Shown: positions 8,555 through 16,178 of the stretch, in pieces
Position numbering within the stretch: position 1 is the first letter of the stretch
How the letters are laid out: every line of letters begins with the position of its first letter
NCBI RefSeq assembly: GCF_001017125.1
Contig: NZ_JXOJ01000004.1
Location: 1-64,000, forward strand
DNA from: Methanoculleus sediminis
GTDB lineage: Archaea > Halobacteriota > Methanomicrobia > Methanomicrobiales > Methanoculleaceae
DNA: 64,000 nt
Direction of reading: 5' to 3'
Notes under the pieces: model-generated
What the model was told of the DNA's origin: nothing
What the model saw: the letters and a program-made list of their open reading frames with translations, nothing else
Database searches by the model: none
Translations under genes and position numbers: made by a program

Positions 8555-9199
8555 ATGAAGATCACAGATGCCGGTATACATCCCTATCCTGCCGGTGACT
8601 CGACGGTTGCGCGGATGGCGCTCGAGGCGGCAGGGCTCGGGTTCGATAGCGCCGTCGCTATCGGAGATGCCGTCTGTCGGTCTTCCGGCGTCGAGGTTCT
8701 CCGGGGTGCCGTGATCGGTGCTGCGTCCGTAAAGGAGGTCTTAAAGAGGGTGCGCGATCCCGCCGTCCGGCGGGCCGACGTCGTCTACGTCGACGCCGGG
8801 GAGATCGCCTTCAACCGGGCGGTCGTCTCCATCAAAGAGGTGAACGTCGTCAGGAGCATCCACGCCACCAGGAGAAACGCATTCGACCACGTCGCCGCAC
8901 GGACGGCGGCGGAACAGGGCGTGGCGGTGGACATCTCGATGGCCCCCATCGTTCACCTCCGCGGGACGAAGCGCCAGAGGGCGCTGCAGCGGTATGCGGA
9001 CGTCCTCTCGCTGCAGCGGCGATACGGCTTTCCACTGACGATATCGTCCGATGCCCGCTCGATACTCGGGCAGCGGTCGGTTCGCGAGATCCGCGGTCTC
9101 TGCTCACTCTTCGGCATGACCGGGGCGGAAGTGACCGAAGCGCTCTCGTCCGTCGGCCGGATCATCGAGCCGCACCGGCCCGTGAGGGTGGTCGAATGA
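8555..9199 (+). CDS. rnp3: Ribonuclease P protein component 3 (p30)
   Basis: A 214-residue TIM-barrel protein of the archaeal Rpp30/Rnp3 family, a protein subunit of RNase P that supports 5' maturation of pre-tRNA. Family-typical features are the early MKITDAGIHPYP strand, the central DHVAARTAAEQGVAVDISM segment (about 110-130) and TISSDARSILGQRS (about 165-178). It overlaps rnp2 by 4 bases (ATGA) and lies in the conserved order L15e-Rnp3-Rnp2-PsmA-SBDS. Confidence 0.9.
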   Translation: MKITDAGIHPYPAGDSTVARMALEAAGLGFDSAVAIGDAVCRSSGVEVLRGAVIGAASVKEVLKRVRDPAVRRADVVYVDAGEIAFNRAVVSIKEVNVVRSIHATRRNAFDHVAARTAAEQGVAVDISMAPIVHLRGTKRQRALQRYADVLSLQRRYGFPLTISSDARSILGQRSVREIRGLCSLFGMTGAEVTEALSSVGRIIEPHRPVRVVE

Positions 9200-9678
9200 G
9201 GCCGAGACCCCCGGCTATGCGGACGAAGCGGCGCTACATCCTGGCGCGGCTCCTTCCCTACAGGGCGCAGGTAGACCAGAGACAGTTGTACTTCTCGGTC
9301 ATCGAGGCCGCGACCTCGCTCCTCGGCGATGCGGCCGCCGGTCTTGCGCAGCCCGCGGTGGTCTTCTGTGAAGGGGGATACGTCGTCGTCCGGTGCCGGC
9401 GGGGAACGGAGAAGGATGTTGCCGTCGCGCTTGCAACGGTCACCTCGGTCGCCGACGAGCGGATCGCGCTCCGGACGGTCGCCACCTCGGGGACGATTCA
9501 CGCACTGCGGCGCCGGATGAAACCGATCCGGCATCTCGCCGGGGACGAGGAAGTGAAGGTCGGGGAAACTTATTTCGCGGTCTATCGCTATCCGCGTCAA
9601 AAGGTTGATTTGGTTGAAAAAGGTATTAAGCATCAGAAGTCATTGTTTTTCACCGAAGCCGATTTGGAGGAACGATAA
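9196..9678 (+). CDS. rnp2: Ribonuclease P protein component 2 (Pop5)
   Basis: A 160-residue Pop5/Rnp2 subunit of archaeal RNase P, partner of Rnp3 in the protein heterotetramer that binds the catalytic domain of the RNA. The opening [13 protein letters not shown] is characteristic. It starts in an ATGA overlap with rnp3 and ends in a TAATG overlap with psmA, so the three are translationally coupled. The C-terminal 40 residues are charged and less conserved. Confidence 0.88.
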   Translation: MRPRPPAMRTKRRYILARLLPYRAQVDQRQLYFSVIEAATSLLGDAAAGLAQPAVVFCEGGYVVVRCRRGTEKDVAVALATVTSVADERIALRTVATSGTIHALRRRMKPIRHLAGDEEVKVGETYFAVYRYPRQKVDLVEKGIKHQKSLFFTEADLEER

Positions 9679-10400
9679 TGCAACCACAATATCAGATGGG
9701 ATATGACCGGGCAATCACGGTGTTCAGCCCGGACGGAAGGCTTTACCAGGTCGAGTACGCCAGAGAAGCGGTGAAACGGGGCACGACGGCCGTTGGAATC
9801 AAGTGCAGCGAAGGCGTCGTGCTGATCGTCGATAAAAGGGTGACGTCCCGCCTCCTCGAACCGGTTTCTATCGAGAAGATCTTCAAGATCGACGCGCATA
9901 TCGGCGTTGCGTCCTCCGGCCTCGTCGGCGATGCGCGATCTCTCGTGGACCGGGCGCGGGTTGAGTCCCAGATCAACCGCGTCTCCTACAACGAGCCGAT
10001 AAACGTCGAGATCCTCGCGAAAAAACTCTGCGACCACATGCAGACCTACACCCAGTTCGGCGGTGCACGCCCCTACGGAACCGCTCTCCTGATCGCAGGA
10101 GTCAGCGACGGGGAGGCCCGGCTCTTCGAGACCGATCCGAGCGGCACGCTGCTCGAGTACAAGGCGACCGGAATCGGAACCGGACGTCCTGCGGTCATGA
10201 AGACCTTCGAGGACGAGTACCAGGAGGATGCTGACTTCTCCGGCGCCATCAGGCTCGGAATCAAGGCCCTGCACGCCGCGACGGAGGGCAAACTCGACGT
10301 GAGCGCCATCGAGATCGGCGTCGTCTCCATCGAGACCGGGGAGTTCCGGAAGCTGGAGAAGGATGAGGTAAAGGCCTACGTCGACCAGTTCGAAGAGTGA
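9678..10400 (+). CDS. psmA: Proteasome subunit alpha
   Basis: A 240-residue alpha subunit of the 20S proteasome, forming the outer seven-membered gating rings. The N-terminal gating segment is family-typical: [20 protein letters not shown] (about residues 8-27). The core keeps the RVTSRLLEP strand and the [10 protein letters not shown] segment. It begins at an ATG overlapping the TAA of rnp2 and ends overlapping the GTG of SBDS. No proteolytic Thr is expected in alpha subunits; the beta subunit is not in this window. Confidence 0.95.
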   Translation: MQPQYQMGYDRAITVFSPDGRLYQVEYAREAVKRGTTAVGIKCSEGVVLIVDKRVTSRLLEPVSIEKIFKIDAHIGVASSGLVGDARSLVDRARVESQINRVSYNEPINVEILAKKLCDHMQTYTQFGGARPYGTALLIAGVSDGEARLFETDPSGTLLEYKATGIGTGRPAVMKTFEDEYQEDADFSGAIRLGIKALHAATEGKLDVSAIEIGVVSIETGEFRKLEKDEVKAYVDQFEE

Positions 10401-11113
10401 GCGTCATCCGTATGATTCCTCTCGACCAGGCAGTAGTAGCGCGGCTTGAAAGCTACGGAGAACGGTTCGAGGTCCTTGTCGACCCCAACCAGGCCATGCG
10501 TATCCGGCAGGGCGAATCGATCGACCTGGAGGATGTCGTCGCCGCCGATTCCATCTTTTCGAACGCCGCCCATGCGGAACGGGCCTCCGAGGAGGCTCTC
10601 CTGAAGGTCTTCAAGACGACCGAGTTCGAGCAGGCGGCACTCCGGATCATCCAGAAGGGCGAGATCCATCTTACGGCGGAGCAGCGCCGGCACCTCATCG
10701 CGGAGAAGCGGAACCGGGTCATCACGTTCATCGCGAGGAACGCCGTCAACCCGCAGTCCGGGTTCCCCCACCCGCCGCAGCGCATCGAGCTTGCGATGGA
10801 AGAGGCGCGGGTGAGCATCGACCCCTTCAAGTCCGTCGAGGAGCAGGTCAAAGAGGTGGTCAAGGCGCTCCGCCCGCTCCTCCCCATCCGGTTCGAGGAG
10901 ATCCGGATCGCCGTGAAGATCCCGGCGGATTATGCCGCGAGAGCCTACGAGATCACGACCGCAGGATCGCTCGAGCGGGAAGAGTGGCAGAAGGACGGAT
11001 CCTGGATCGCCGTCGTCAAAATTCCGGCGGGCATCCAGGAAGAGTTCTATGACCTGGTCAACAAGGTTTCCAAGGGGAATGCGGAGACCCGGATCGTCGA
11101 ACGGATGTCGTGA
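10397..11113 (+). CDS. sdo1: Ribosome maturation protein SBDS homologue
   Basis: A 238-residue SBDS/Sdo1 protein, which releases the anti-association factor from the 60S/50S subunit during ribosome maturation. It has three domains: the N-terminal FYSH domain (about 1-90, with [21 protein letters not shown] at its end), a helical middle domain containing [19 protein letters not shown], and a ferredoxin-like C-terminal domain (about 160-238). The probable start is the GTG at 10397 overlapping the psmA stop (GTGA); ATG at 10412 is an alternative. Only 55 bases separate it from rpl37ae, where many archaea carry rrp4, rrp41 and rrp42. Confidence 0.93.
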   Translation: MSVIRMIPLDQAVVARLESYGERFEVLVDPNQAMRIRQGESIDLEDVVAADSIFSNAAHAERASEEALLKVFKTTEFEQAALRIIQKGEIHLTAEQRRHLIAEKRNRVITFIARNAVNPQSGFPHPPQRIELAMEEARVSIDPFKSVEEQVKEVVKALRPLLPIRFEEIRIAVKIPADYAARAYEITTAGSLEREEWQKDGSWIAVVKIPAGIQEEFYDLVNKVSKGNAETRIVERMS

Positions 11114-11168
11114 GTAACTATATTAATCGACAGCACAAAAATTAGAGGACATACAAGAGGTACGCGAA

Positions 11169-11459
11169 ATGGCAAGTCGCAAACAGAGTGCAAAGGGCAG
11201 GGTAGTCGGAAGTTCCGGGCGTTTCGGCCCGAGGTACGGCCGGTTTATCCGGAAGAGAGTCAACCAGATCGAGACGGTCTCCCGCGCGAGCCACGCGTGC
11301 CCCCGCTGCGACCAGAAAGCGGTCAAGCGTGAGGGAACAGGCATCTGGACGTGCCGCAAGTGCGGGTTCAAGTTTGCAGGCGGCAGCTATGTCCCGGAGA
11401 CGCCGGCGATGCGCGTCGCCGCGCGGAGCATCGAGCGGTCGCTGCAGAAGGAGGGTTAA
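11169..11459 (+). CDS. rpl37ae: 50S ribosomal protein L37Ae
   Basis: A 96-residue L37Ae/eL43 of the large subunit, with a single zinc ribbon formed by CPRC (about residues 43-46) and CRKC (about 61-64). The N-terminal SSGRFGPRYGRFIRKRV is typical. Its final codons overlap the GGAGGG used by rpoP. It is part of the superoperon and lies just after SBDS. Confidence 0.95.
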   Translation: MASRKQSAKGRVVGSSGRFGPRYGRFIRKRVNQIETVSRASHACPRCDQKAVKREGTGIWTCRKCGFKFAGGSYVPETPAMRVAARSIERSLQKEG

Positions 11460-11465
11460 TCGGTC

Positions 11466-11597
11466 GTGGCTGCCTATAAGTGCGCTCGCTGTAAACAAAA
11501 AGTGGAAATCGACGTCAATATACGCTGTCCCTACTGTGGGCACCGCATCCTCTTCAAGGAGCGCGGAGCCGGAATAAAAGATCTGAAGGCTCGATGA
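11466..11597 (+). CDS. rpoP: DNA-directed RNA polymerase subunit P
   Basis: A 43-residue zinc-ribbon subunit (Rpo12, homologue of eukaryotic Rpb12). Zinc ligands are KCARC (Cys at residues 6 and 9) and RCPYC (Cys at 21 and 24), followed by the conserved GHRILFKER tail that contacts the other assembly subunits. Translation starts at GTG 11466, preceded by GGAGGG at the end of rpl37ae, and stops at 11597 within an ATGA overlap with the Brix gene. Its position between L37Ae and Brix confirms the call. Confidence 0.93.
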   Translation: MAAYKCARCKQKVEIDVNIRCPYCGHRILFKERGAGIKDLKAR

Positions 11598-11998
11598 CGG
11601 TCGTCACGACGTCACGCAAACCCGCTCCCGAGGTGCGCACCCTTGCGCGGGATCTGGCGTTCTCGATCGGCGCCGGATACGTCACCCGCGGCAAAGCGGG
11701 CATGGGCGACCTTTTTGCCCTTGACGGATCGGTTCTGGTCGTCTCGAAATCCGGCCCTTTTTTTCTGATTCAGGTGTATGACGACGGAGAGCCTGCGGCA
11801 GAGATCCGTGTCGGGTCGTTTGCCGTCGAAGAGCGGCCCGGAGCGATCGCCCGCGGGCTCTTCGTCTCGGATCGCCCCGTGTACGAGGCGCTCAAGGATC
11901 ACGTCGACGTCGTGTTTGCCGGGGAGTCCCTTACGGGACACCGTATCGTCTTTGACGGAACGCAGCGGAAACGCTACACCCTGAAGGTGGCCCCATGA
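11594..11998 (+). CDS. Brix-domain ribosome biogenesis protein
   Basis: A 134-residue archaeal Brix/Imp4-like protein, expected to bind pre-rRNA during ribosome assembly. Typical features are the opening [19 protein letters not shown] (about 5-23), [13 protein letters not shown] in the middle and a beta-rich C-terminal half. It is shorter than many family members but has both halves of the domain. It overlaps rpoP and pcc1 by 4 bases each, so expression is tightly coupled to the superoperon. Confidence 0.85.
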   Translation: MTVVTTSRKPAPEVRTLARDLAFSIGAGYVTRGKAGMGDLFALDGSVLVVSKSGPFFLIQVYDDGEPAAEIRVGSFAVEERPGAIARGLFVSDRPVYEALKDHVDVVFAGESLTGHRIVFDGTQRKRYTLKVAP

Positions 11999-12249
11999 CG
12001 CATACCGCTCGTTTCCGGTTCGCGACCCCCGATGCCCGTGCCCTCTACCTCTCCGTCTGCCAGGAGATGGGCGACGTGGGCGAGCGGTCGTCCGTCCGGG
12101 TCGGGCTCGCGGACGACGATACGCTCGTCCTCGAGGTGACCGCCTCCGATATACCCGCGCTCCGGGCGGCCCTGAACACCTGGCTGCGGCTGATCACCAT
12201 AGCCGTCGAGATGCGGGAACTTGCCGTCCCGTCCGGTGCGGCCCCGTAG
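11995..12249 (+). CDS. pcc1: KEOPS complex subunit Pcc1
   Basis: An 84-residue Pcc1 homologue, the dimerising subunit of the KEOPS complex that makes t6A37 in ANN-decoding tRNAs. The KH-like fold is suggested by the alternating beta/alpha pattern, with a family-typical C-terminal helix ALRAALNTWLRLITIAVEM (about 56-74). It starts in an ATGA overlap with the Brix gene. The N-terminal half is variable, as usual in this family. Confidence 0.82.
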   Translation: MTHTARFRFATPDARALYLSVCQEMGDVGERSSVRVGLADDDTLVLEVTASDIPALRAALNTWLRLITIAVEMRELAVPSGAAP

Positions 12250-12284
12250 GGGAGCGAGACGGGAACCCCTCCTTTGAACCCTCA

Positions 12285-12298
12285 CATTTAAAGGCCTT
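12285..12298 (+). promoter_or_regulatory. Putative promoter of prefoldin beta
   Basis: A TTTAAAGG element within CACATTTAAAGGCC lies about 100 bases upstream of pfdB, in the only gap larger than 60 bases inside this gene cluster. It could give prefoldin its own transcript. No transcript data are available, so this is a sequence-only suggestion. Confidence 0.3.
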
Positions 12299-12395
12299 CA
12301 CGCCCCTATCATGTAGAGAAAGGGCAGGGTGCCGGGAAGGCCGCTGTCCGCCACCCGAAATATTGTTACCGATCTTCGTCGAGGAGTAGATGAAT

Positions 12396-12761
12396 ATGGA
12401 AAACATCCCGCCAAAAGTACAGAACCAGCTGGCGATGCTCCAGCAGATGCAGCAGCAGCTCCAGACCGTGGTATCGCAGAAAGCGCAGTATGAACTGACA
12501 ATCCGCGAAGCCCGGCGCGCGGTCGAGGACCTGGCCGACGTCCCCGAGGATGCGGCGGTCTTCATGAACGTCGGCAGCGTCATGATGCAGAAGAGCAAGG
12601 AGCAGGTGCTCGCGTCCTTAAACGAGCGTATCGAGACGCTCGATCTCCGCGTCAAGTCGCTCGAGAAGCAGGAGAAGGCGTTGCAGGGCAGGTTCGAGCA
12701 GTTATCCTCGCAGATCAGGGGAGCGCTGGAGGGCAAACAGCAGCCTCCCGGCCCCGCCTGA
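12396..12761 (+). CDS. pfdB: Prefoldin subunit beta
   Basis: A 121-residue (123 from the alternative ATG at 12390) prefoldin beta. Four copies join two alpha subunits to form the hexameric chaperone that holds nonnative proteins for the thermosome. The N-terminal IPPKVQNQLAMLQQMQQQLQ and a matching C-terminal helix form the antiparallel coiled-coil tentacle, flanking the beta hairpin containing FMNVGSVMMQKS (about 68-79). GAGGAG at 12381-12386 is better spaced for ATG 12396. It ends the superoperon, as in many archaea. Confidence 0.92.
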   Translation: MENIPPKVQNQLAMLQQMQQQLQTVVSQKAQYELTIREARRAVEDLADVPEDAAVFMNVGSVMMQKSKEQVLASLNERIETLDLRVKSLEKQEKALQGRFEQLSSQIRGALEGKQQPPGPA

Positions 12762-12770
12762 TCCGTCAAC

Positions 12771-12776
12771 TTTTTT
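12771..12776 (+). terminator. Oligo-T terminator after pfdB
   Basis: Six T followed by GAAAAAGG directly after the last gene of the superoperon. Such T tracts are the minimal archaeal terminator. Confidence 0.45.
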
Positions 12777-12806
12777 GAAAAAGGCCTTTCTTGAAATTCT
12801 CTCTGA

Positions 12807-12929
12807 CTCACGCGAAGCCGCGAAGAGCGATGGGCGGAACGCCCGGAGTTTGAGCACCACAGGTGCGAAGAACGCGAAGGAGGTTGTCAATGCCCATCCA
12901 GACTTCGCGCCTTCGCGTCTTCGCGCGAG
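12807..12929. repeat. Palindromic intergenic repeat, copy C
   Basis: Left arm CTCACGCGAAGCCGCGAAG (12807-12825) repeats the left arm of copy A exactly. The right arm (12903-12929) contains CTTCGCGTCTTCGCGCGAG and pairs with it. The loop contains a second motif, GAGCACCACAGGTGCGAAG, that matches the repeat array at 15.9 kb, so two repeat families meet here. Confidence 0.72.
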
Positions 12930-13016
12930 GCCACATCACCGATGATTCGACTTTGGTGATGTATGGATAATCCGGAGACCTCTATGGGTAACCGGGCTTA
13001 TCCAGAGGTTGACCCG

Positions 13017-13040
13017 AAAAAGGAGTGAGTCGCTCACTCC
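13017..13040 (-). terminator. Hairpin terminator overlapping leuA stop
   Basis: Read on the minus strand, GGAGTGAG-CGA-CTCACTCC is a perfect 8-bp stem with a 3-base loop, followed at once by five T. The stem includes the TGA stop codon of the leuA-like gene. This has the form of a bacterial-style intrinsic terminator; archaeal polymerase needs only the T tract. Confidence 0.6.
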
Positions 13041-14572
13041 TCGCGGTCGAGTTTCTGCGTCCGGCAGACGAGGTTGATCGCGGTGATCACCGCTTCGACC
13101 GACGCAAGGATGATGTCGTCGCTCGAGGCGCTGGCATCGAAGACCCGGCCCCGCTCGTCCTCTACGGCGATGGTGACGTGCCCGAGAGCATCGGTGCCCC
13201 CGGAGATCGCCTCGATGTTGAACTCCTTGAGTTGAACCGGGGCGGGGATGATCCCGAGGATCGCCCGCACGGCCGCGTCCACCGGGCCGTTGCCGATGCT
13301 CGAGAAGGTGTGCTCGACTCCGTCGACCGTCGCCCTGACGCTCGCCGTCGGGATGACGTGGTTGCCGGTCATGATGGCGACGTCCTGGAGCTCCAGGGTC
13401 TTCTCGTCGGGCGCGAGCTGCATGACGCTCTCCGCGATCTCGTAGAGGTCCGCGTCCGTCACCCGTTTGCCCTTGCCGGCAATCGCCTTCACCCGGAGGA
13501 CGATCTCGTCGATCTGTTCGTCGGCGGGCTCCATGTGCACCTCGGCAAGCATCTGCTTGACCGCATGCCTCCCGGCGTGTTTGCCGAGTTTCAGCCTGCG
13601 CCGGTGTCCGACCATCTCCGGCGTCATGATCCCCGGCTCGAACGTGTCCGACCGGGTGATGACGCCGTGGGAGTGGATCCCGCTCTCGTGGGCAAAGGCG
13701 TTCTCGCCGACGATCGGGTGCGTTGCCGGGATGCTCATCCCTGCGTAGCGGGCGACGAGCCGTGAGGTCTCGACGAGGCCGGTCGTCCGGATGCCGGTAT
13801 CGATACCGTAGATGGACGAGAGCGCCATCACCGTCTGCGCGAGATCGGCGTTGCCCGCCCGTTCGCCGAGGCCGTTCACCGTCACCTGCACCTGGGAGGC
13901 GCCTGCCTCGACCGCCGCGATGGTGTTCGCCACCGCAAGCCCGAAGTCATTGTGGCAGTGGACGTCGATCGGGCAGTTCACCTCGCGGTCGATCCGCTCG
14001 ATGAGGTGCTTCATGGCCGTCGGGGTGATCACCCCGACCGTGTCGGGCACGTTGATGATCGTCGCTCCGGCGTCCACCGCAACACGGTATACCTCCATCA
14101 GGTAATCCCAGTCGGTTCTCGTGGCGTCCATCGCGGAGAACATGCACCGGTCGACGTGGTCGCGCGCATACGCGATGATATCGCCGGTTGCCTCGAGGAC
14201 CTGCTCGCGGGTCTTTTTGATGGTGTACTCGCGCTGGACGTCGGAGGTCGGGATGAAGACGTGGACCATGTCGACGCCGCAGTCGATGCACGCATCCACA
14301 TCGGCCCGGAGCGATCGCGCAAGGCCGCAGACCTGTGCGGAGAGCCCGAGATTCGTGATGGCCCGGACTATCTCGCGTTCGGCATCCGAGGATGCGGGAA
14401 AGCCCGCTTCGATGGCGTGGACTCCTATTCCGGAGAGCTGTTCTGCAATACCGAGTTTCTCTTCGAGCGTGAATGAGATGCCCGGAGTTTGTTCACCGTC
14501 GCGCAGTGTGGTGTCGAAAACAGTGACGTTCTTTTTCGCACGGCTATCGGTGAAGAAGACAGTACGCTTCAG
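13034..14572 (-). CDS. leuA: 2-isopropylmalate / (R)-citramalate synthase
   Basis: A DRE-TIM-barrel acyltransferase that condenses acetyl-CoA with a 2-oxo acid: 2-oxoisovalerate for leucine (LeuA) or pyruvate for the citramalate route to isoleucine (CimA). The catalytic start VFDTTLRDGEQTPG, the metal-binding HCHNDFGLAVAN and the C-terminal LeuA dimer regulatory domain are all present. An in-frame stop lies at 14603-14605, and there is no ATG, GTG or TTG before the DTTLRDGE motif. The first plausible start is CTG at 14570-14572, giving 512 residues and KRTVFFTDSRAKKNVTVFD as N-terminus. A GTG at 14299 would remove the active site. Either a CTG start or a frameshift near the 5' end must be assumed. 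Confidence 0.85.
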   Translation of the reverse strand: MKRTVFFTDSRAKKNVTVFDTTLRDGEQTPGISFTLEEKLGIAEQLSGIGVHAIEAGFPASSDAEREIVRAITNLGLSAQVCGLARSLRADVDACIDCGVDMVHVFIPTSDVQREYTIKKTREQVLEATGDIIAYARDHVDRCMFSAMDATRTDWDYLMEVYRVAVDAGATIINVPDTVGVITPTAMKHLIERIDREVNCPIDVHCHNDFGLAVANTIAAVEAGASQVQVTVNGLGERAGNADLAQTVMALSSIYGIDTGIRTTGLVETSRLVARYAGMSIPATHPIVGENAFAHESGIHSHGVITRSDTFEPGIMTPEMVGHRRRLKLGKHAGRHAVKQMLAEVHMEPADEQIDEIVLRVKAIAGKGKRVTDADLYEIAESVMQLAPDEKTLELQDVAIMTGNHVIPTASVRATVDGVEHTFSSIGNGPVDAAVRAILGIIPAPVQLKEFNIEAISGGTDALGHVTIAVEDERGRVFDASASSDDIILASVEAVITAINLVCRTQKLDREE

Positions 14573-14676
14573 CGTTCCTGCGTGCTTCAGCGTTTGTAGG
14601 GTTCATACTTACTCGTTATCCGAGGTTGTATATAAAGAATAACGTCCGTGTTGCACCGTTCCTCGCAAATTCTGCG

Positions 14677-14689
14677 AAATATTTAATAA
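14677..14689 (+). promoter_or_regulatory. TATA-box promoter of tRNA-Tyr/tRNA-Asp
   Basis: AAATATTTAATAA about 35 bases upstream of the mature 5' end of tRNA-Tyr fits an archaeal TATA box serving the two tandem tRNA genes. Confidence 0.5.
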
Positions 14690-14719
14690 CAACTCTATCT
14701 AACATTATTAGAGCAGAGA

Positions 14720-14826
14720 CCCGCCTTAACTCAGACTGGTAGAGTGCGCGGCTGTAGTATGGTCTTCGCTCTCGGGCGAACTGCGCGGCTACCGCGATGT
14801 CCCCGGTTCGAATCCGGGAGGCGGGA
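14720..14826 (+). tRNA. tRNA-Tyr (GTA) with intron
   Basis: Acceptor stem CCCGCCT (14720-14726) pairs with AGGCGGG (14819-14825), discriminator A14826, CCA not encoded. The anticodon loop CTGTAG places anticodon GTA at 14754-14756. A 33-base intron (14758-14790) follows position 37, before A38 and the stem CCGCG. This is the canonical archaeal intron site cut by the splicing endonuclease at a bulge-helix-bulge; the exons would be joined by RtcB, encoded at 27.6 kb. Confidence 0.93.
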
Positions 14827-14844
14827 TCACCCCGAACATTGAGT

Positions 14845-14917
14845 GCCCAGGTAGTGTAGTGGCCTATCATGACGGCCTGTCACGCCGTCGACACGGATTC
14901 GAATTCCGTCCTGGGCG
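14845..14917 (+). tRNA. tRNA-Asp (GTC)
   Basis: A 73-base tRNA: acceptor GCCCAGG pairs with CCTGGGC, discriminator G14917, no encoded CCA. The anticodon arm GACGGCCTGTCACGCCGTC gives anticodon GTC. The T arm contains GATTCGAATTC. It lies 18 bases after tRNA-Tyr and is probably co-transcribed with it. Confidence 0.95.
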
Positions 14918-15105
14918 TCACTTTCTTTCACTTTTCAAGCCTTTAGCGCAGCCGTTCCTCCGGCCGTGGAACACCTAACTCACGTGCTGCCGGGAATAAC
15001 CCTGTCGCCCCCTGATTTTGTCGATAATCCGGCAATACAGAAATTCCGGACGTATCGGTGTTGGACAACCATTATATGTTAAATGTTATTTTTATCCTCC
15101 GAGTA

Positions 15106-15115
15106 AAATATATAT
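15106..15115 (+). promoter_or_regulatory. TATA box upstream of small membrane protein
   Basis: AAATATATAT lies 25-30 bases before the ATG at 15139. This spacing would place transcription start at or just before the start codon, giving a very short leader. Confidence 0.45.
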
Positions 15116-15138
15116 ACCTTGATGAGGTATCCGTTCTC

Positions 15139-15264
15139 ATGCACGCTCTGGGAAAATGGATCGCGAGCGATCCTGTGTTCGACATTCTGGGGACGCTCAT
15201 CTTCGGGACCGGTATCCTCGTTCTTATCTTTGCAGGCCTGGCCCTCTACGCATCGGGTCTCTGA
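15139..15264 (+). CDS. Single-pass small membrane protein
   Basis: A 41-residue protein: a short amphipathic start (MHALGKWIASDPVFD) followed by one membrane helix (about residues 17-38, rich in Ile/Leu/Gly/Phe). ATG 15139 is chosen because a TATA box lies about 27 bases upstream and GATGAGGT precedes it; the longer frame from 15058 runs through the promoter. No partner is adjacent except the HEAT gene downstream. Function unknown. Confidence 0.55.
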   Translation: MHALGKWIASDPVFDILGTLIFGTGILVLIFAGLALYASGL

Positions 15265-15385
15265 CGGCAGGGGCTGCCGCCGGGATTCGGTGCCTGCAGA
15301 GAGTTCCGGCGTTCCTGAGAACTTATTACGCAGCCGCTTCAACGTTTATCTACGTCCCGGCTTACACCGCGGATGTGACGGTACC

Positions 15386-16045
15386 ATGACTCAGAGTATA
15401 CCCCCCGAACCGGAAGATGATCGTTTGAACAGCCGGGACCTGCAGGTTCTCATCTCAAGGCTATCGGACACGGACAAAGGTGTGCGGGCGGAAGCGATGC
15501 ACGGGCTCGCGGCGATTGGAAAACCGGCCGTGCCCGCCTGCATTGCCCTGCTATCGGACGGCGACTGGAGGGTGCGCTATCGTGCGGCGGAGGCCCTCGG
15601 GCTGCTCGGCGATCCCCGGGCGTATGCGCCCCTTGTTGCCGCCCTCGACGATGAGAAGGATCACGTCCGCTACATGGCGGCGAAAGGACTCGGGCTGCTC
15701 GGCGATCCCCGGGCGGTCGAGCGGCTCGGGCGGATGCGAAACGACGAGAACGAGTTCGTGCGACGGAGCGCCGCCCGATCCCTCGGGGCGATCGGCGGCG
15801 AGGAGGCCGTTTTAGCGCTTCGCGAGGGTCTCAAAGGCGAGACGACGGACGCCGTCCGGGCGGCGATCCTTGAGGCGCTCCGCGATGCTGGTAACGACGG
15901 GCGGGAGCGTAGCGAGCGGCCGGAGTTGGAGCACCGCAGGTGCGAGTACGGAGTTGGAGCACCGCAGGTGCGAGTAACGACGGGCGGGAGCGTAGCGAGC
16001 GGCCGGAGTTGGAGCACCGCAGGTGCGAGTTGCGATGCCCCGTGA
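15386..16045 (+). CDS. HEAT-repeat protein with repeat-derived tail
   Basis: A 219-residue open frame. Residues about 20-165 form four to five HEAT/PBS-lyase-like helical repeats, seen as recurring ALGLLGDPRA(Y/V) units, usually protein-protein interaction surfaces. From about residue 168 the frame runs into a GC-rich DNA repeat array (from 15891), so the last 50 residues (ERSERPELEHRR... onward) are translated repeat with no HEAT character. The original stop codon was probably lost or displaced by repeat insertion. The ATG at 15386 starts the family-like region. It is convergent with the PP2C gene. Confidence 0.75.
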   Translation: MTQSIPPEPEDDRLNSRDLQVLISRLSDTDKGVRAEAMHGLAAIGKPAVPACIALLSDGDWRVRYRAAEALGLLGDPRAYAPLVAALDDEKDHVRYMAAKGLGLLGDPRAVERLGRMRNDENEFVRRSAARSLGAIGGEEAVLALREGLKGETTDAVRAAILEALRDAGNDGRERSERPELEHRRCEYGVGAPQVRVTTGGSVASGRSWSTAGASCDAP

Positions 16046-16170
16046 GGGGCGGAGCAGGAGCACCGCAGGTGCGACTACAACGGGCCGTAGGGTGCGACGG
16101 ACGGGACGTCCGGAGCATGAGAAGCCGTCAGGCTTTGAGTCCGGAGTTGGAGCATCGCAGGTGCGAGCGG
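15891..16170. repeat. GC-rich direct repeat array
   Basis: Two identical 57-base units (15891-15947 and 15974-16030) run from GTAACGACGGGCGGGAGCG to GCACCGCAGGTGCGAGT. They enclose a third partial unit (15950-15975) and are followed by degenerate copies of the GGAG..GCACCGCAGGTGCGA core at 16051-16075 and 16143-16167. The core GCACCGCAGGTGC is itself palindromic. Spacing is irregular and there are no spacers of CRISPR type. Confidence 0.85.
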
Positions 16171-16178
16171 GCCGGCGA

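Noticed and set aside
15891-16170. Possible CRISPR array
   Set aside because: Repeats are 57 bases and irregularly spaced, with no unique spacers of uniform length and no cas genes nearby.
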